61,244 nucleotides of DNA from Pelagibacterium montanilacus (GTDB taxonomy: Bacteria > Pseudomonadota > Alphaproteobacteria > Rhizobiales > Devosiaceae): the NCBI RefSeq assembly GCF_003992665.1, contig NZ_RZMX01000002.1, forward strand, positions 1 to 61,244, read 5' to 3'. Below the pieces are notes generated by a model. That model was not told the DNA's origin and searched no databases. It saw only the letters and a program-made list of their open reading frames with translations. Positions within the stretch are counted from its first letter, which is position 1, and every line of letters starts with the position of its first letter. A program made the translations under genes and the position numbers. Positions 1 to 8,326 of this stretch are shown one piece after another.

Positions 1-1
1 A

Positions 2-17
2 GAGGCCGTTTCGAAAG
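2..17. repeat. Left terminal inverted repeat of IS5-family element
   Basis: Begins GAGGCCGTTTCGAAA and pairs with the inverted sequence at 891-907, with two mismatches over the first 16 bases. Confidence 0.75.
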
Positions 18-78
18 GGGTTGAGCGGTCGAGGTTGGCATGATTCCAAGCGGTTTGCTGACCTGCATGGAGAATGTC

Positions 79-891
79 ATGTGGACCCCGACCACCCGTG
101 AACAGCATAACCGTCGTGCCACGCGATACCAGACCGATCTGACGGACGTGGAGTGGCGCCTGATCCAGCCGCACCTGCCTGCGGCCTGTAGAACGGGGCG
201 GCCCCGGGCCTGGCCGATGCGCGAGATCATCAACGCAATTTTCTACGTCCTGCGCGGCGGCATCACTTGGCGTCTCCTACCCTCGGACTTTCCGCCTTGG
301 CCGACCGTCTATCGGTGGTTCGCCGCATTGCGCGACGGCTCGGTCTTTGAGAAGATCAACCATGCCCTGGTCATGATGGACCGTGAGCGCGCCGGCCGCG
401 AGGCCAGTCCGTCCGCAGCCATAATCGACAGCCAATCCGTCAAAACCACCGAAGCCGGCGGCCCGCGTGGCTACGATGCAGGAAAGAAGATCAAAGGGCG
501 CAAGCGCCATGCACTGGTCGATACCGATGGGCGGCCGCTACTGGTCGAGCCGCATCCGGCCGACATCCAGGACAGAGACAGCGGCGGACCACTGCTACAG
601 ATCTCGCGCCCTCTGCTCCCCTTCATCAAACATGTATGGGCCGATGGCGGCTACAATCATGAGCGCGTGACCACCGCCACCAACATCATCGTCGAAATCG
701 TCAAGAAGCCCCCGGATCAGGTCGGCTTTGCCGTCTTGCCACGCAGATGGGTGGTCGAGCGCTTCTTTGCGTGGATCTGCCGCAACCGGCGCCTGGCAAA
801 GGACTTCGAGGCCACCATCAATTCAGCAGCCACCTTCCTTTACGCCGCCTCGGTCATGCTCCTCGTGAGGCGACTGGCCCGCCAGTCATGA
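79..891 (+). CDS. IS5-family transposase (DDE)
   Basis: Catalyses cut-and-paste movement of the surrounding element. The ATG at 79 gives 270 residues beginning MWTPTTREQH, the usual start in this family. Earlier in-frame ATGs at 40 and 67 would add residues not normally present. An N-terminal DUF4096-like region (YQTDLTDVEWRLIQPHLP) precedes the catalytic core. Counted from the ATG at 40, the triad is D130 (IIDSQSVKTT), D202 (VWADGGY) and E240 (RRWVVERFFAW); E240 lies in the Y/W-x-x-x-R-x-x-x-E-type signature. No frameshift is seen, so the protein is probably active. The stop at 889-891 touches the right inverted repeat. Confidence 0.93.
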   Translation: MWTPTTREQHNRRATRYQTDLTDVEWRLIQPHLPAACRTGRPRAWPMREIINAIFYVLRGGITWRLLPSDFPPWPTVYRWFAALRDGSVFEKINHALVMMDRERAGREASPSAAIIDSQSVKTTEAGGPRGYDAGKKIKGRKRHALVDTDGRPLLVEPHPADIQDRDSGGPLLQISRPLLPFIKHVWADGGYNHERVTTATNIIVEIVKKPPDQVGFAVLPRRWVVERFFAWICRNRRLAKDFEATINSAATFLYAASVMLLVRRLARQS

Positions 892-907
892 GTTTCGAAA
901 CCGACTC
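891..907. repeat. Right terminal inverted repeat of IS5-family element
   Basis: Reads AGTTTCGAAACCGACTC; its reverse complement matches the left end at 2-17. The following TAA (908-910) is the probable target duplication. Confidence 0.75.
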
Positions 908-1208
908 TAACGTTGACAAGTCCTTGGACCTTAAGTCCATTTTTGATGTTTATAAGTGCGAGTAGGTCGTATGGAACACTAACCTCCTCACTGGTTAGAA
1001 GAAATGCGAACTGCCCAGGCGGGATTGCTAACGATTGAGTTATATAAAGTCGTCTAATTTCCGGATTGCCGCGCTGTCCAGCTTCGGGGCTAATATACGC
1101 CTCGCCCCCAACTTTCAGGGTGTAGGCCGCGCCATCGATTTGGTTCTCGTCGAAGGGCGTGACCAGTCCCGAACCGTTGTTTCTGAGCCAATCACCCGAC
1201 AGAAACAT
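908..1208 (-). pseudogene. dCTP deaminase-like (dUTPase-fold) gene, 3' part cut off by IS5
   Basis: About 100 residues remain from the ATG at 1208. They match the N-terminal half of dCTP deaminase/dUTPase-fold proteins: LVTPFDENQIDGAAYTLKVG, then YISPE, then IPPGQFAFLLTSEEVSVP and GLVNV. dCTP deaminases are usually about 180-190 residues. The catalytic glutamate region lies in the missing half, which should continue to the left of the window beyond the element. The start is 3 nt after the stop of the gene at 1212-1682, so the two form one transcription unit. Base composition is clearly less GC-rich than the flanking chromosome, suggesting transfer. Role is unknown; nucleotide-pool metabolism of a mobile element or antiphage nucleotide depletion are both possible. 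Confidence 0.75.
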
Positions 1209-1211
1209 CTG

Positions 1212-1682
1212 TTATTGGACTTCTGCGTAGACCGCCCGACGCGCTAGAAAGTTGCGACGTTCTGCGGCCAGGTGGACAATGTCAACGGAGCGGATTGAAG
1301 CGAAGGCCACAAGCCAACCCATGATCGCAGAGTTTGCATTGAGAGCGTGATCGCGAAACTCTTCGAGATGGTCAATTTTCTCACACGCGTCTGCGAACCT
1401 TCCACTGTAGTCAGTGAATATCGCGAATTCGGTGCTATGGGGCAGCGTTTCTTCAAGTAGCTGATTCAAGGCATTTGCAGCACTGAGGGATACCAAGAAA
1501 GCATCTACTAGAGTTTGGCTCTCAGATTTTTTCTCGTAGTTCCCTCTTGCGAAGCGGCCAGCATACTTCGCAAAATGCAAGCCATAATGCTTGATTCTAT
1601 CAACTCTCGACATCGCTAGTATATCGAAGTGATTGCTAAGGTCATGTTGATATTGAATCTGCTGCTGCTTCTTGAAGTCCAT
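1212..1682 (-). CDS. Unknown protein cotranscribed with dCTP deaminase-like gene
   Basis: I do not recognise this 156-residue protein. It is predicted mainly helical, with no signal peptide or membrane segment. The most distinctive stretch is DRIKHYGLHFAKYAGRFARG near residue 30, which is rich in aromatic and basic residues. An ALNQLLEE helix and a C-terminal AERRNFLARRAVYAEVQ helix follow. The general look recalls small all-alpha nucleotide pyrophosphohydrolase-type (MazG-like) proteins, but I do not see the EExxE...ExxD metal site, so that is only a thought. The stop lies 3 nt before the start of the deaminase-like fragment, indicating translational coupling and a shared task. Low GC relative to uvrB suggests horizontal origin. 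Confidence 0.7.
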   Translation of the reverse strand: MDFKKQQQIQYQHDLSNHFDILAMSRVDRIKHYGLHFAKYAGRFARGNYEKKSESQTLVDAFLVSLSAANALNQLLEETLPHSTEFAIFTDYSGRFADACEKIDHLEEFRDHALNANSAIMGWLVAFASIRSVDIVHLAAERRNFLARRAVYAEVQ

Positions 1683-1840
1683 CAGTCCTCCGATGCATCC
1701 AAACGTGGATTGGGCAAGCGAACGCGATTCCCAAATTGGCTTTGCTCTAGACTAGCATCGAGCGTGCTGGTTGAGCAGTAGCCACCTTAGATATTCACAG
1801 AAGTCAGACATGGTGGGCCAGCCAATATCGCTTATGCAAC

Positions 1841-4438
1841 CTAACCGCCCGGGCCCTCGAGCGACTCCATTTCCATCTGGCGGAGTTTCTTGATCTCGTC
1901 GCGGAGTTTGGCGGCTTGCTCGAATTCGAGGTTGGTGGCGGCTTCGCGCATGCGGGCTTCCATGTCCTTGATGACCGTGGCCAGGTTGGCGCCGACGGGG
2001 ATGGTGTCCTTGCCGTCCTTGCCCGGGCGGATTTTCACCGAGACGTGGTCGCGTTCGTAGACGGAATCCACGATGTCGTTGATGCGCGCCTTCACGCTCT
2101 GGGGCGTGATATTGTGTTCCTCGTTATAGGCGAGCTGCTTTTCGCGCCGGCGGTTGGTTTCGGCCAGGGCCCGCTCCATGGAGCCGGTGATGGTATCGGC
2201 ATAGAGGATGACCCGTCCATCGACATTGCGCGCGGCGCGGCCGATGGTCTGGATGAGCGAGGTTTCGCTGCGCAGGAAACCTTCCTTGTCGGCATCGAGA
2301 ATGGCGACCAGCCCGCATTCGGGGATATCGAGCCCCTCGCGCAACAGGTTGATGCCCACCAGCACGTCGAAATTGCCCAGGCGCAGATCGCGGATGATCT
2401 CGATGCGCTCGATGGTGTCGATGTCCGAATGCATGTAGCGCACGCGAATGCCCTGCTCGTGCAGATATTCGGTGAGATCCTCGGCCATCTTCTTGGTCAA
2501 GACGGTCAGGAGCGTGCGATAGCCCGCTGCCGAGACGGTGCGGATCTCGTCGACCACGTCGTCCACCTGGTTGGTGGCGGGGCGGATTTCCACATTGGGA
2601 TCGATCAGGCCCGTGGGGCGGATGACCTGCTCGGCGAAGACGCCGCCGGTCTGGTCCATCTCCCAGGAGCCGGGCGTGGCCGAGACATAGACCGTCTGGG
2701 GCCGCATGGCGTTCCATTCCTCGAAGCGCAGGGGCCGGTTGTCCATGCATGAGGGCAGGCGGAAGCCGTATTCGGCCAGCGTCGCCTTGCGCCGCAGATC
2801 GCCGCGATACATGGCGCCGAGCTGGCCGATGGTGACGTGGCTTTCATCGACGAAGACCAGCGCATCGTCGGGCAGGTATTCAAACAGCGTCGGGGGCGGC
2901 TCGCCGGGTTTGCGGCCCGAGAAGTAGCGCGAATAGTTCTCGATGCCCGCGCAGGACCCGGTGGCCTCCATCATCTCGAGATCGAACAGGGTGCGCTGTT
3001 CGAGCCGCTGGGCCTCGAGGAAACGGCCCATGCCGTTCAATTCCTGAAGGCGCGCATTGAGCTCGGCCTTGATCTCCTTGATCGCGGCGTTGAGCGTGGT
3101 GCGGGTGGTGACGTGGTGGGAATTGGCAAAGACGCGCACCGCGGTGAGATCGGCCGCGCGCTTGCCGGTCAGGGGATCGAACTCGGCGATGGATTCGATC
3201 TCGTCGCCAAAGAGCGTGATGCGCCAGGCGGCATCCTCATAGTGGGCGGGGAAGATCTCGATGGTGTCGCCGCGCACCCGGAAGGTGCCGCGCACGAAGC
3301 CGATATCGCCGCGCTTGTATTGCAGGGCGACGAGTTCTTTCAGCAGCTCGCGCTGGTCGATGCGCTGGCCCTTTTCGAGCCAGATGGTCATCGCCGTGTA
3401 GTCCTCCACCGAGCCGATGCCGTAAATGCACGAGACCGAGGCGATGATGATGACGTCGTCGCGCTCGAGGATCGCACGGGTGGCCGAGTGGCGCATCCGG
3501 TCGATCTGCTCGTTGATGGTGGATTCCTTCTCGATATAGGTGTCGGTGCGCGGGACGTAGGCTTCGGGCTGGTAGTAGTCGTAGTAGGAGACGAAGTATT
3601 CCACCGCGTTGTCGGGGAAGAAGTTCCTGAACTCGCCATAGAGCTGGGCGGCCAGCGTCTTGTTGGGGGCGAGGATCAGCGCGGGGCGGTTGGTGGCGGC
3701 GATGACCTGGGCGGCGGTGAAGGTCTTGCCCGAGCCGGTGACGCCGAGCAGCACCTGATCGGTCTCGCCATTGGTGATGCCCTCGACCAGCTCGGCGATG
3801 GCCGTGGGCTGGTCGCCGGCGGGGGTGTAATCGGTCGCCAGCCGGAAGGGAATGCCGCCGCGGTCCTTGGTGGTGCGGGCGGGACGGTGGGGCCGCCAGG
3901 CCTGGGTGCCCTCGACCTCCTTGCGGCCCTCGGCGATGATCTTTTCCAGCGCGGCTACGGTGGCTGAAACGCCGGCGGAGGAATTGGAGACGTTGGTGGG
4001 GGCGTGAAAGCCCGCCTGGGGCGCCTCGGCAAAGCCATCGAGATTGGTGGGGCGGTCGACGGCATTGGCCTTTGACTTGGGCGCGCGGGCGGTCATGCCC
4101 GTCGCTTCGCTCCGGGCATTCCCTTTTGGGCCCTCGCGCCGGGCGGGCTGGCCCGTCGCTTCGCCGCTGGCGTTGATGGGCTTCTTCTCACCGGAGGATT
4201 TGCGGGCGTTGGCCTTGGCGTTGTCCTTGCCCTTGCCGGCGAGGCGCGGGGGTTGCGCTTCGGCTTCGGCCTGTGCGGCGGCTTCGCGGTCGAGCCGGCG
4301 CTTGTTGCGCAGGCGCTCCTGGGGCAGGGGCTTGGCGATCTGGGCGTCTTCGGCCTTCTCGATCTCGCGGATGAAATCGTCGATCGAGAAGTCCGGGTTT
4401 CCGGATTTGCCTGCAGGGGATTTCTTGTCTCTGGCCAT
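1841..4438 (-). CDS. uvrB: Excinuclease ABC subunit B
   Basis: UvrB is the damage-verifying helicase-like subunit of nucleotide excision repair, working with UvrA and UvrC in the cytoplasm. The 865-residue product has about 195 extra N-terminal residues rich in Ala, Lys and Glu before the canonical core ([15 protein letters not shown]). It then shows Walker A GVTGSGKT near residue 232, the beta-hairpin [25 protein letters not shown] ([12 protein letters not shown]), helicase motif VI (QTIGRAARN), and a C-terminal UVR domain that binds UvrC. The ATG at 4438 (MARDKK) is preferred over one 14 codons upstream because it places the LexA box in the promoter. The long low-complexity N-terminus is common in Rhizobiales UvrB. 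Confidence 0.98.
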   Translation of the reverse strand: MARDKKSPAGKSGNPDFSIDDFIREIEKAEDAQIAKPLPQERLRNKRRLDREAAAQAEAEAQPPRLAGKGKDNAKANARKSSGEKKPINASGEATGQPARREGPKGNARSEATGMTARAPKSKANAVDRPTNLDGFAEAPQAGFHAPTNVSNSSAGVSATVAALEKIIAEGRKEVEGTQAWRPHRPARTTKDRGGIPFRLATDYTPAGDQPTAIAELVEGITNGETDQVLLGVTGSGKTFTAAQVIAATNRPALILAPNKTLAAQLYGEFRNFFPDNAVEYFVSYYDYYQPEAYVPRTDTYIEKESTINEQIDRMRHSATRAILERDDVIIIASVSCIYGIGSVEDYTAMTIWLEKGQRIDQRELLKELVALQYKRGDIGFVRGTFRVRGDTIEIFPAHYEDAAWRITLFGDEIESIAEFDPLTGKRAADLTAVRVFANSHHVTTRTTLNAAIKEIKAELNARLQELNGMGRFLEAQRLEQRTLFDLEMMEATGSCAGIENYSRYFSGRKPGEPPPTLFEYLPDDALVFVDESHVTIGQLGAMYRGDLRRKATLAEYGFRLPSCMDNRPLRFEEWNAMRPQTVYVSATPGSWEMDQTGGVFAEQVIRPTGLIDPNVEIRPATNQVDDVVDEIRTVSAAGYRTLLTVLTKKMAEDLTEYLHEQGIRVRYMHSDIDTIERIEIIRDLRLGNFDVLVGINLLREGLDIPECGLVAILDADKEGFLRSETSLIQTIGRAARNVDGRVILYADTITGSMERALAETNRRREKQLAYNEEHNITPQSVKARINDIVDSVYERDHVSVKIRPGKDGKDTIPVGANLATVIKDMEARMREAATNLEFEQAAKLRDEIKKLRQMEMESLEGPGG

Positions 4439-4485
4439 GCCGCACCATATCGGGCTCGAGGGGGTGAGGTTCAATACCACGCCGG

Positions 4486-4500
4486 GAACGAAGTGGGAAC
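4486..4500 (-). promoter_or_regulatory. LexA (SOS) box of uvrB
   Basis: On the minus strand this reads GTTC-CCACTTC-GTTC, an exact match to the alphaproteobacterial LexA consensus GTTC-N7-GTTC, ending 47 nt before the uvrB start. The motif is short enough to occur by chance once or twice in 60 kb, but its position before a classical SOS gene makes it credible. Confidence 0.75.
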
Positions 4501-4673
4501 GGGCGGCGGGCGGAGTGTTGATCCAGGCCCGAACGCGAAACCGCCCCGCCGGGGGACGCGGCGAGGCGGTTGTGGTGCAGGGCCACGCATGCCGGGAGGA
4601 GGGAAAGCATGCGGCGCCCGGAAAATCTGCCCTATTGTGTCAGGGGGGAGGAGCGGGCAGAGTTGGGTAGCTG

Positions 4674-4775
4674 TTATGCAAAGGCGCCGGTGAACGCCAT
4701 CACGACTGTCATCATCGAAATCATCACTGCACCGGTTGCGCCTGCGATGGTCATCTGAACAATTTTCTGGGTCAT
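4674..4775 (-). CDS. 33-residue hydrophobic micropeptide (paralogue 1)
   Basis: This short gene encodes 33 residues beginning MTQKIVQMTIAGATGAVM and ending TGAFA. It is one hydrophobic, methionine-rich segment able to span a membrane once, with a short positively charged start. A GAGGG Shine-Dalgarno lies about 6-9 nt before the ATG (GAGGGCGAAAAAATG). Support for it being real is its resemblance to a second micropeptide at 11088-11207: both follow the pattern TQKxVxMTIA, a GA-x-M centre, T-x-V, and TGA-x-A at the end, about 17 identities in 33 aligned positions. Function unknown; an inner-membrane micropeptide is the simplest reading. Confidence 0.65.
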   Translation of the reverse strand: MTQKIVQMTIAGATGAVMISMMTVVMAFTGAFA

Positions 4776-4956
4776 TTTTTCGCCCTCTGTTTGCCTGCCT
4801 GTGACCCGTAAACGCACCTTCGCCGCGAAAAGTTTCAAAAAGACTTGACACGGATTTGTGAGGGGGTCGCCCGGGTTTGTATGGAACCGAGACTGCGCCC
4901 CCGTGGCTGAACGGTGACTGAATGGGGCTTTCAGGTGGCACGAGGCGTGTCGCGGG

Positions 4957-5646
4957 TCAGGCGCGACAGACCCAGCCCCGGAACCCCAGCGCGGCGTAAA
5001 AGAGCGCGGCGCCGGAGAACCCGGCGGCGGAGAGGTCCGCCTCGTCCTCGTGCGGGGAGAGGATGGTCAGCCGCTCGGCCATGGTGGCGATGGAGGGGGC
5101 CATGGCGGCGGGCTCGGTGCCGGCGAAGGCGAGGTTGCGGGCCAGCCAGAGGCGGCGGCCAGCGTCCGGGTCGTCGGCGGCCGGGGGCATGCTCATATGG
5201 GCGAGGACCAGCGGCGCGCCGGGCGCGAGCCGGGCCCTGAGCGCTGAGAGGGTGGGGATGCGCTCGGTGCGGGGCACGAAATGGAGGGTGAGCAGGCACA
5301 CCGCCCCATCGAAGGGGCCGGCGGGCGCGTCCCCGGCATAGCCCTCATGAAGCGCGATGCGATCCCTGTGCGCCGAGGTGGTGCGGGCGGCGGCGGCCAG
5401 CATGTCGGCGGAGGGATCGACCCCATCGAAACGCCAGCCGGGCCGGGCGGCGGCGAGGGCGGCGAGCTCGAGCCCGCCCCCGGCGCCCAGCACCAGCACA
5501 CGGCCCGTCTCGGGCACGGCCTCGGCCAGAAGCAGGCCAACCATGCGGTGCAGAGCGTCGAGCCCGGGCACGGTGCGCCGCGCGGAGGAGGCATAGGCCC
5601 CGGCATGGCTGGCGCCAAACGCGGAGGCGGCGGGGGGCGTGGACAT
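4957..5646 (-). CDS. Class I SAM-dependent methyltransferase
   Basis: A 229-residue soluble protein with the class I Rossmann methyltransferase signature: motif I VLVLGAGGGLELAAL (residues ~50-64), the acidic GVDPSADM strand 2 that binds the SAM ribose, AVCLLTLHFVPR around motif IV, and GAPLVLAHMSMPP. The layout resembles small-molecule or CmoA-like methyltransferases; the substrate cannot be told from sequence. It is transcribed alone. A near-perfect palindrome lies 14 nt upstream of the ATG, so repression by a local or distant regulator is likely, but no regulator gene is adjacent. Confidence 0.85.
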   Translation of the reverse strand: MSTPPAASAFGASHAGAYASSARRTVPGLDALHRMVGLLLAEAVPETGRVLVLGAGGGLELAALAAARPGWRFDGVDPSADMLAAAARTTSAHRDRIALHEGYAGDAPAGPFDGAVCLLTLHFVPRTERIPTLSALRARLAPGAPLVLAHMSMPPAADDPDAGRRLWLARNLAFAGTEPAAMAPSIATMAERLTILSPHEDEADLSAAGFSGAALFYAALGFRGWVCRA

Positions 5647-5659
5647 CGGGCGGGCTCCG

Positions 5660-5686
5660 CTTATGTAACTTTATGGGTCACATAAG
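5660..5686. promoter_or_regulatory. Palindromic operator before methyltransferase gene
   Basis: CTTATGTAAC (5660-5669), a 7-nt spacer, and GTCACATAAG (5677-5686) form an inverted repeat with one mismatch per arm. The centre-to-centre geometry suits a homodimeric TetR- or ArsR-type repressor. It lies immediately upstream of the minus-strand gene starting at 5646. Confidence 0.65.
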
Positions 5687-6037
5687 GGAGGTGGGGTGGG
5701 GGTGCAAGGGAGGGGGGGCTAGCCAGTCAAGCTGCGATACACAAAGGCATTCTGACGGCGACCGCTCACCACGCCATTAAATTTCTGGTTGCTCCCACGT
5801 CGACCCAAGCCTCGTGAAATGGCAGTACCAAACCGTTTGAGTTAAACATCTGCGATGAATTGCATGTGCAGTTCCCAATTAAAAGGTATCCAGCAGCTTG
5901 GGCATTTCTTGGGGCGCCGCGGTGCCACGCAATATGACGGAGAGGCCACGATGTTGCACAAGTGGTCGCACCAGCGACACGATGGCGATAGCATCGGCAA
6001 ACTCGCACGAGAGCAACCGTCAACGCTATGAGGGCGT
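5687..6037. other. Intergenic region with no recognisable gene
   Basis: About 350 bp of mixed, lower-GC sequence between the methyltransferase operator and the toxin gene. Open frames here lack plausible starts and family resemblance. A divergent regulator gene would normally be expected next to the palindrome at 5660-5686 and is absent. Confidence 0.5.
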
Positions 6038-6334
6038 TCAGCCCGCGTGCTTTAGCCTCGTCTCTAAATCGGAGTTCGCCTTATAGGCGTTCTTGCGGTC
6101 GGCGATCACCAATACCGCTACACGATGGTTCGACATCGGGTAATACACGATACGCATTGCGCCCACGCGGATGCGGTAAAAGCCAGGATGCCCCTGGATT
6201 TTTTCCACCCCGCGAGGGCGCATGTCGAATTGAAGTTTGTCGATCGCCTTCACGGCTGACCTAAGTGAATTTTGATCGAGCTTGCGAAGCTCTCGTTCAG
6301 CAGCGGGGCCGATAACAACTTCTATTTTTTCCAT
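6038..6334 (-). CDS. RelE/ParE-family toxin
   Basis: A 98-residue protein with the RelE/ParE fold pattern: VVIGPAAERELRKLD at the start, FDMRPRGVEKIQGHPGFYRIRVGAMRIVYY in the middle, and a C-terminal VLVIADRKNAYK strand. The sequence Y-R-I-R-V-G is the typical central strand of this family. It would inhibit gyrase (ParE branch) or cleave ribosome-bound mRNA (RelE branch); sequence alone does not decide. It follows its antitoxin by 18 nt, antitoxin first, which is the usual order. The local GC content is lower than that of the surrounding genes, consistent with a mobile module. Confidence 0.88.
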   Translation of the reverse strand: MEKIEVVIGPAAERELRKLDQNSLRSAVKAIDKLQFDMRPRGVEKIQGHPGFYRIRVGAMRIVYYPMSNHRVAVLVIADRKNAYKANSDLETRLKHAG

Positions 6335-6352
6335 ATTCCCCCCAAGGGAGAG

Positions 6353-6643
6353 CTAGTCCAGATCTAGCTCTTTCTTCAAATCTGTCCATGATCTTCCTCC
6401 CTCAGATAGAAATTCTTTTAGTGCTTCGCGGGCGCGCTCTGCGTCCGCTCTAGACTCGTTATCCGTGAGTGCAACCAGCATATCTAGCGATACAACTGCC
6501 ACCGATCTCGAGCTTTTCCTGATGATAACAGGCCCTCCATAGAAAGCTTCATTGAAAAGATCGGCAAAATTGCTTCGGGCTTCGGATGCTGTGTAGGTCT
6601 TTGGCGCTCCTGCTGTCATGTTCTGTTCTGCCAATTTGGTCAT
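6353..6643 (-). CDS. Phd/YefM-family antitoxin
   Basis: A 96-residue protein with the Phd/YefM N-terminal DNA-binding region TYTASEARSNFADLFNEAFY, followed by GPVIIRKSSRSVAVVSLD, and an acidic C-terminal tail (LKKELDLD) that would wrap the toxin. The ATG at 6643 is preferred because AAGAGG lies 8 nt before it; a GTG three codons upstream overlaps that site. It is the first gene of the toxin-antitoxin operon and should autoregulate through the inverted repeat just upstream. Confidence 0.88.
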   Translation of the reverse strand: MTKLAEQNMTAGAPKTYTASEARSNFADLFNEAFYGGPVIIRKSSRSVAVVSLDMLVALTDNESRADAERAREALKEFLSEGGRSWTDLKKELDLD

Positions 6644-6662
6644 TGCGTACACCTCTTACCAT

Positions 6663-6688
6663 TCGTACGTTTCGTTGTCAATGTACGA
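6663..6688 (-). promoter_or_regulatory. Promoter and operator of the toxin-antitoxin operon
   Basis: On the minus strand TTGACA (6677-6682) is followed 17 nt later by TAAGAG, a weak -10. An inverted repeat TCGTAC (6663-6668) / GTACGA (6683-6688) brackets the -35 region, which suits binding by the Phd-type antitoxin dimer. Confidence 0.5.
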
Positions 6689-7359
6689 TTTAAAGGTGAA
6701 CAAGGGGTTGCCGGGTCAGGCGCTCTCCGAATTTGTAGAAGCGTTGTTGAGCCTCGTGCCACGTAACATGGCCGCTCCCCTATTGCCCGTTGCTCGGCGA
6801 AACGCGTTGTCGTCGACGACAAGCAGGGCAGGCCATAGATTAGCTTTCAAAAAGGGATCGGTTGGGAACATCGGTTGGATATGCACTGGTCGCCCGGGAA
6901 CGGATCCTTCGTGCATTTGCCTCTGTCTGATTCCTCGTTGGCCAAGACGATAGCTGCTATGCGGCTTAGGACGCATTTAGCAGTTGTGAAGCTCCTCTAC
7001 CTTCTCAACTGTGTCGCGCTTGCGGGCACGGCTCACGTAGAGCTGGTCTTCGCTTTGTTTCTCAAGGCTTGAAGTTTCAATGCGACCAAAAACTCTTGAA
7101 GTATCACCCCGCGATTTCCCGGGTGAGAGCCGGCGCTCTGCTCCAAGGTTGCCGCACAGGTGCGCTGCGCCAGCGTCCATGGACCCCGGCTTTCGCCGGG
7201 GGAGCGATGGGGGTGGGGCGGTGGTTTGGGGCCGTGCGGCGGGTGAATGGGCAGTTGGGTCCGATGGGCCGGGTGCTTTGGGGGTATGGCGTTCTGGGCC
7301 GGATCGCTGGAATGCGGTTGCCGACGCTTCGCTTCGGTCTCCGAATGGTGACCCGCGCC
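6689..7359. other. Long intergenic region with possible gene remnant and palindromic unit
   Basis: About 670 bp without a convincing complete gene. A minus-strand frame ending at 6977 reads plausibly as a charged protein C-terminus (SLEKQSEDQLYVSRARKRD, then VEKVEELHNC) for about 40 codons back to 7096 and has no start, so it may be a fragment. At about 7184-7202 CCCCGGCTTTCGCCGGGG forms a short hairpin of the kind seen as dispersed palindromic units in alphaproteobacteria. Confidence 0.4.
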
Positions 7360-8223
7360 CTACCGCCCGAATCTGCGGGCGCCGATGACGCAGGTTATGA
7401 CGGCCAGGGTGACGACCAGCATGAGGGGGGTGACGGTTTCGCCCAGGAGGAAGGCGGCGAGGGCGAGGCCGAAGAAGGGCTGGAGGAGCTGGAGCTGGCC
7501 GACGGCGGCTATGCCGCCCAGCGAGAGGCCGCGATACCAGAAGACAAAGCCGATCAGCATGCTGAAGAGGCAGACATAGGCCAGCGCGAGCCATGAGGGC
7601 AGGGTGATCGCTTCGAAGCCGCCGGGGTTGAGCAGGACGGTGAGCGGGAGCGAGACGGGCAGCGAGAGCACCAGTGCCCAGGAGATGACCTGCCAGCCCC
7701 CCAGCGTGCGCGACAGGCGCGCGCCTTCGGCGTAACCCAGTCCGCAGATGATGATGGCGCCCAGCATGAGCGCGTTGCCGATGGGCGCGGCGGTGACGCC
7801 ATAGGACGCCGCAAAGCCCGCGACCAGCGCGCTGCCGATGACCGAAAACGCCCAGAAGGCCGGCTTGGGCCGCTCCCCGCCGCGCCAGACGCCGAACAGC
7901 GCGGTCGAGAGCGGCAACAGCCCGATAAAGACGATGGACTGGGCCGAGGTGATGTGCACCAGCGCCAGCGCGGTGAGGAGCGGAAACCCCACCACCACGC
8001 CTGTGGCGACGATGGCGAGGGGGAAGAGATCCTCACGCCGGGGGCGGGGCGCCTTCATGATCGCGAGCAGGCCGATGGCCAGAACGCCGGGAATGGCCGC
8101 GCGGATGGCGGTGAGAAACAGCGGATCGAAGGCCAGAACGGCCACGCGGGTCGCCGGAAGCGAGCCGCTGAAGATGATGATGCCGATCAGTCCGCTGATC
8201 CAGCCGCTTGTCGCGCGATCCAT
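7360..8223 (-). CDS. EamA/DMT-family transporter
   Basis: A 287-residue inner-membrane protein with ten hydrophobic segments arranged as two five-helix EamA halves. The first half runs from WISGLIGIIIFSGSLPATRVAVLAF and the second from the central GNALMLGAIIICGLGYAEGARLSRT. Members export amino acids or other metabolites; the substrate is not readable from sequence. It is divergent from the MocR regulator at 8327 with a 103-bp shared promoter region, an arrangement in which the regulator commonly controls the transporter, and MocR regulators usually sense amines, amino acids or PLP-linked compounds. Confidence 0.9.
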   Translation of the reverse strand: MDRATSGWISGLIGIIIFSGSLPATRVAVLAFDPLFLTAIRAAIPGVLAIGLLAIMKAPRPRREDLFPLAIVATGVVVGFPLLTALALVHITSAQSIVFIGLLPLSTALFGVWRGGERPKPAFWAFSVIGSALVAGFAASYGVTAAPIGNALMLGAIIICGLGYAEGARLSRTLGGWQVISWALVLSLPVSLPLTVLLNPGGFEAITLPSWLALAYVCLFSMLIGFVFWYRGLSLGGIAAVGQLQLLQPFFGLALAAFLLGETVTPLMLVVTLAVITCVIGARRFGR

Positions 8224-8326
8224 GAAAGCCCCTCCGTTCGGGCCCTTATCGGTTGTCCGGTGCGCCGGCGCCAGTTACGGTTCGGTACGGAATCGACAAA
8301 CTGTACTGGTCAAGGACACAGAACGG

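Larger units (their letters stand above)
2..907 (+). mobile_element. Complete IS5-family insertion sequence
   Basis: A single transposase gene is flanked by imperfect terminal inverted repeats. The left end at 2-17 and the reverse complement of the right end at 891-907 share GAG, a central C and GTTTCGAAA. The base at position 1 (a) and the TAA at 908-910 fit a 3-bp TNA target duplication, which is typical of the IS1031-like part of IS5, but only one base of the left copy is in the window. The element lies inside a dCTP-deaminase-like gene. Both ends and the DDE residues look intact, so it may still be mobile. Confidence 0.85.

Noticed and set aside
5766-6023. An 85-codon minus-strand frame in the gap after the methyltransferase operator
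   Set aside because: Composition is unlike a protein (mixed Cys/His/Trp without pattern), no ribosome-binding site, no neighbours supporting it.
8224-8326. A specific MocR binding site in the EamA-MocR promoter region
   Set aside because: CTGTAC and repeated CGGT-like words are visible, but no clear paired half-sites could be fixed by eye.
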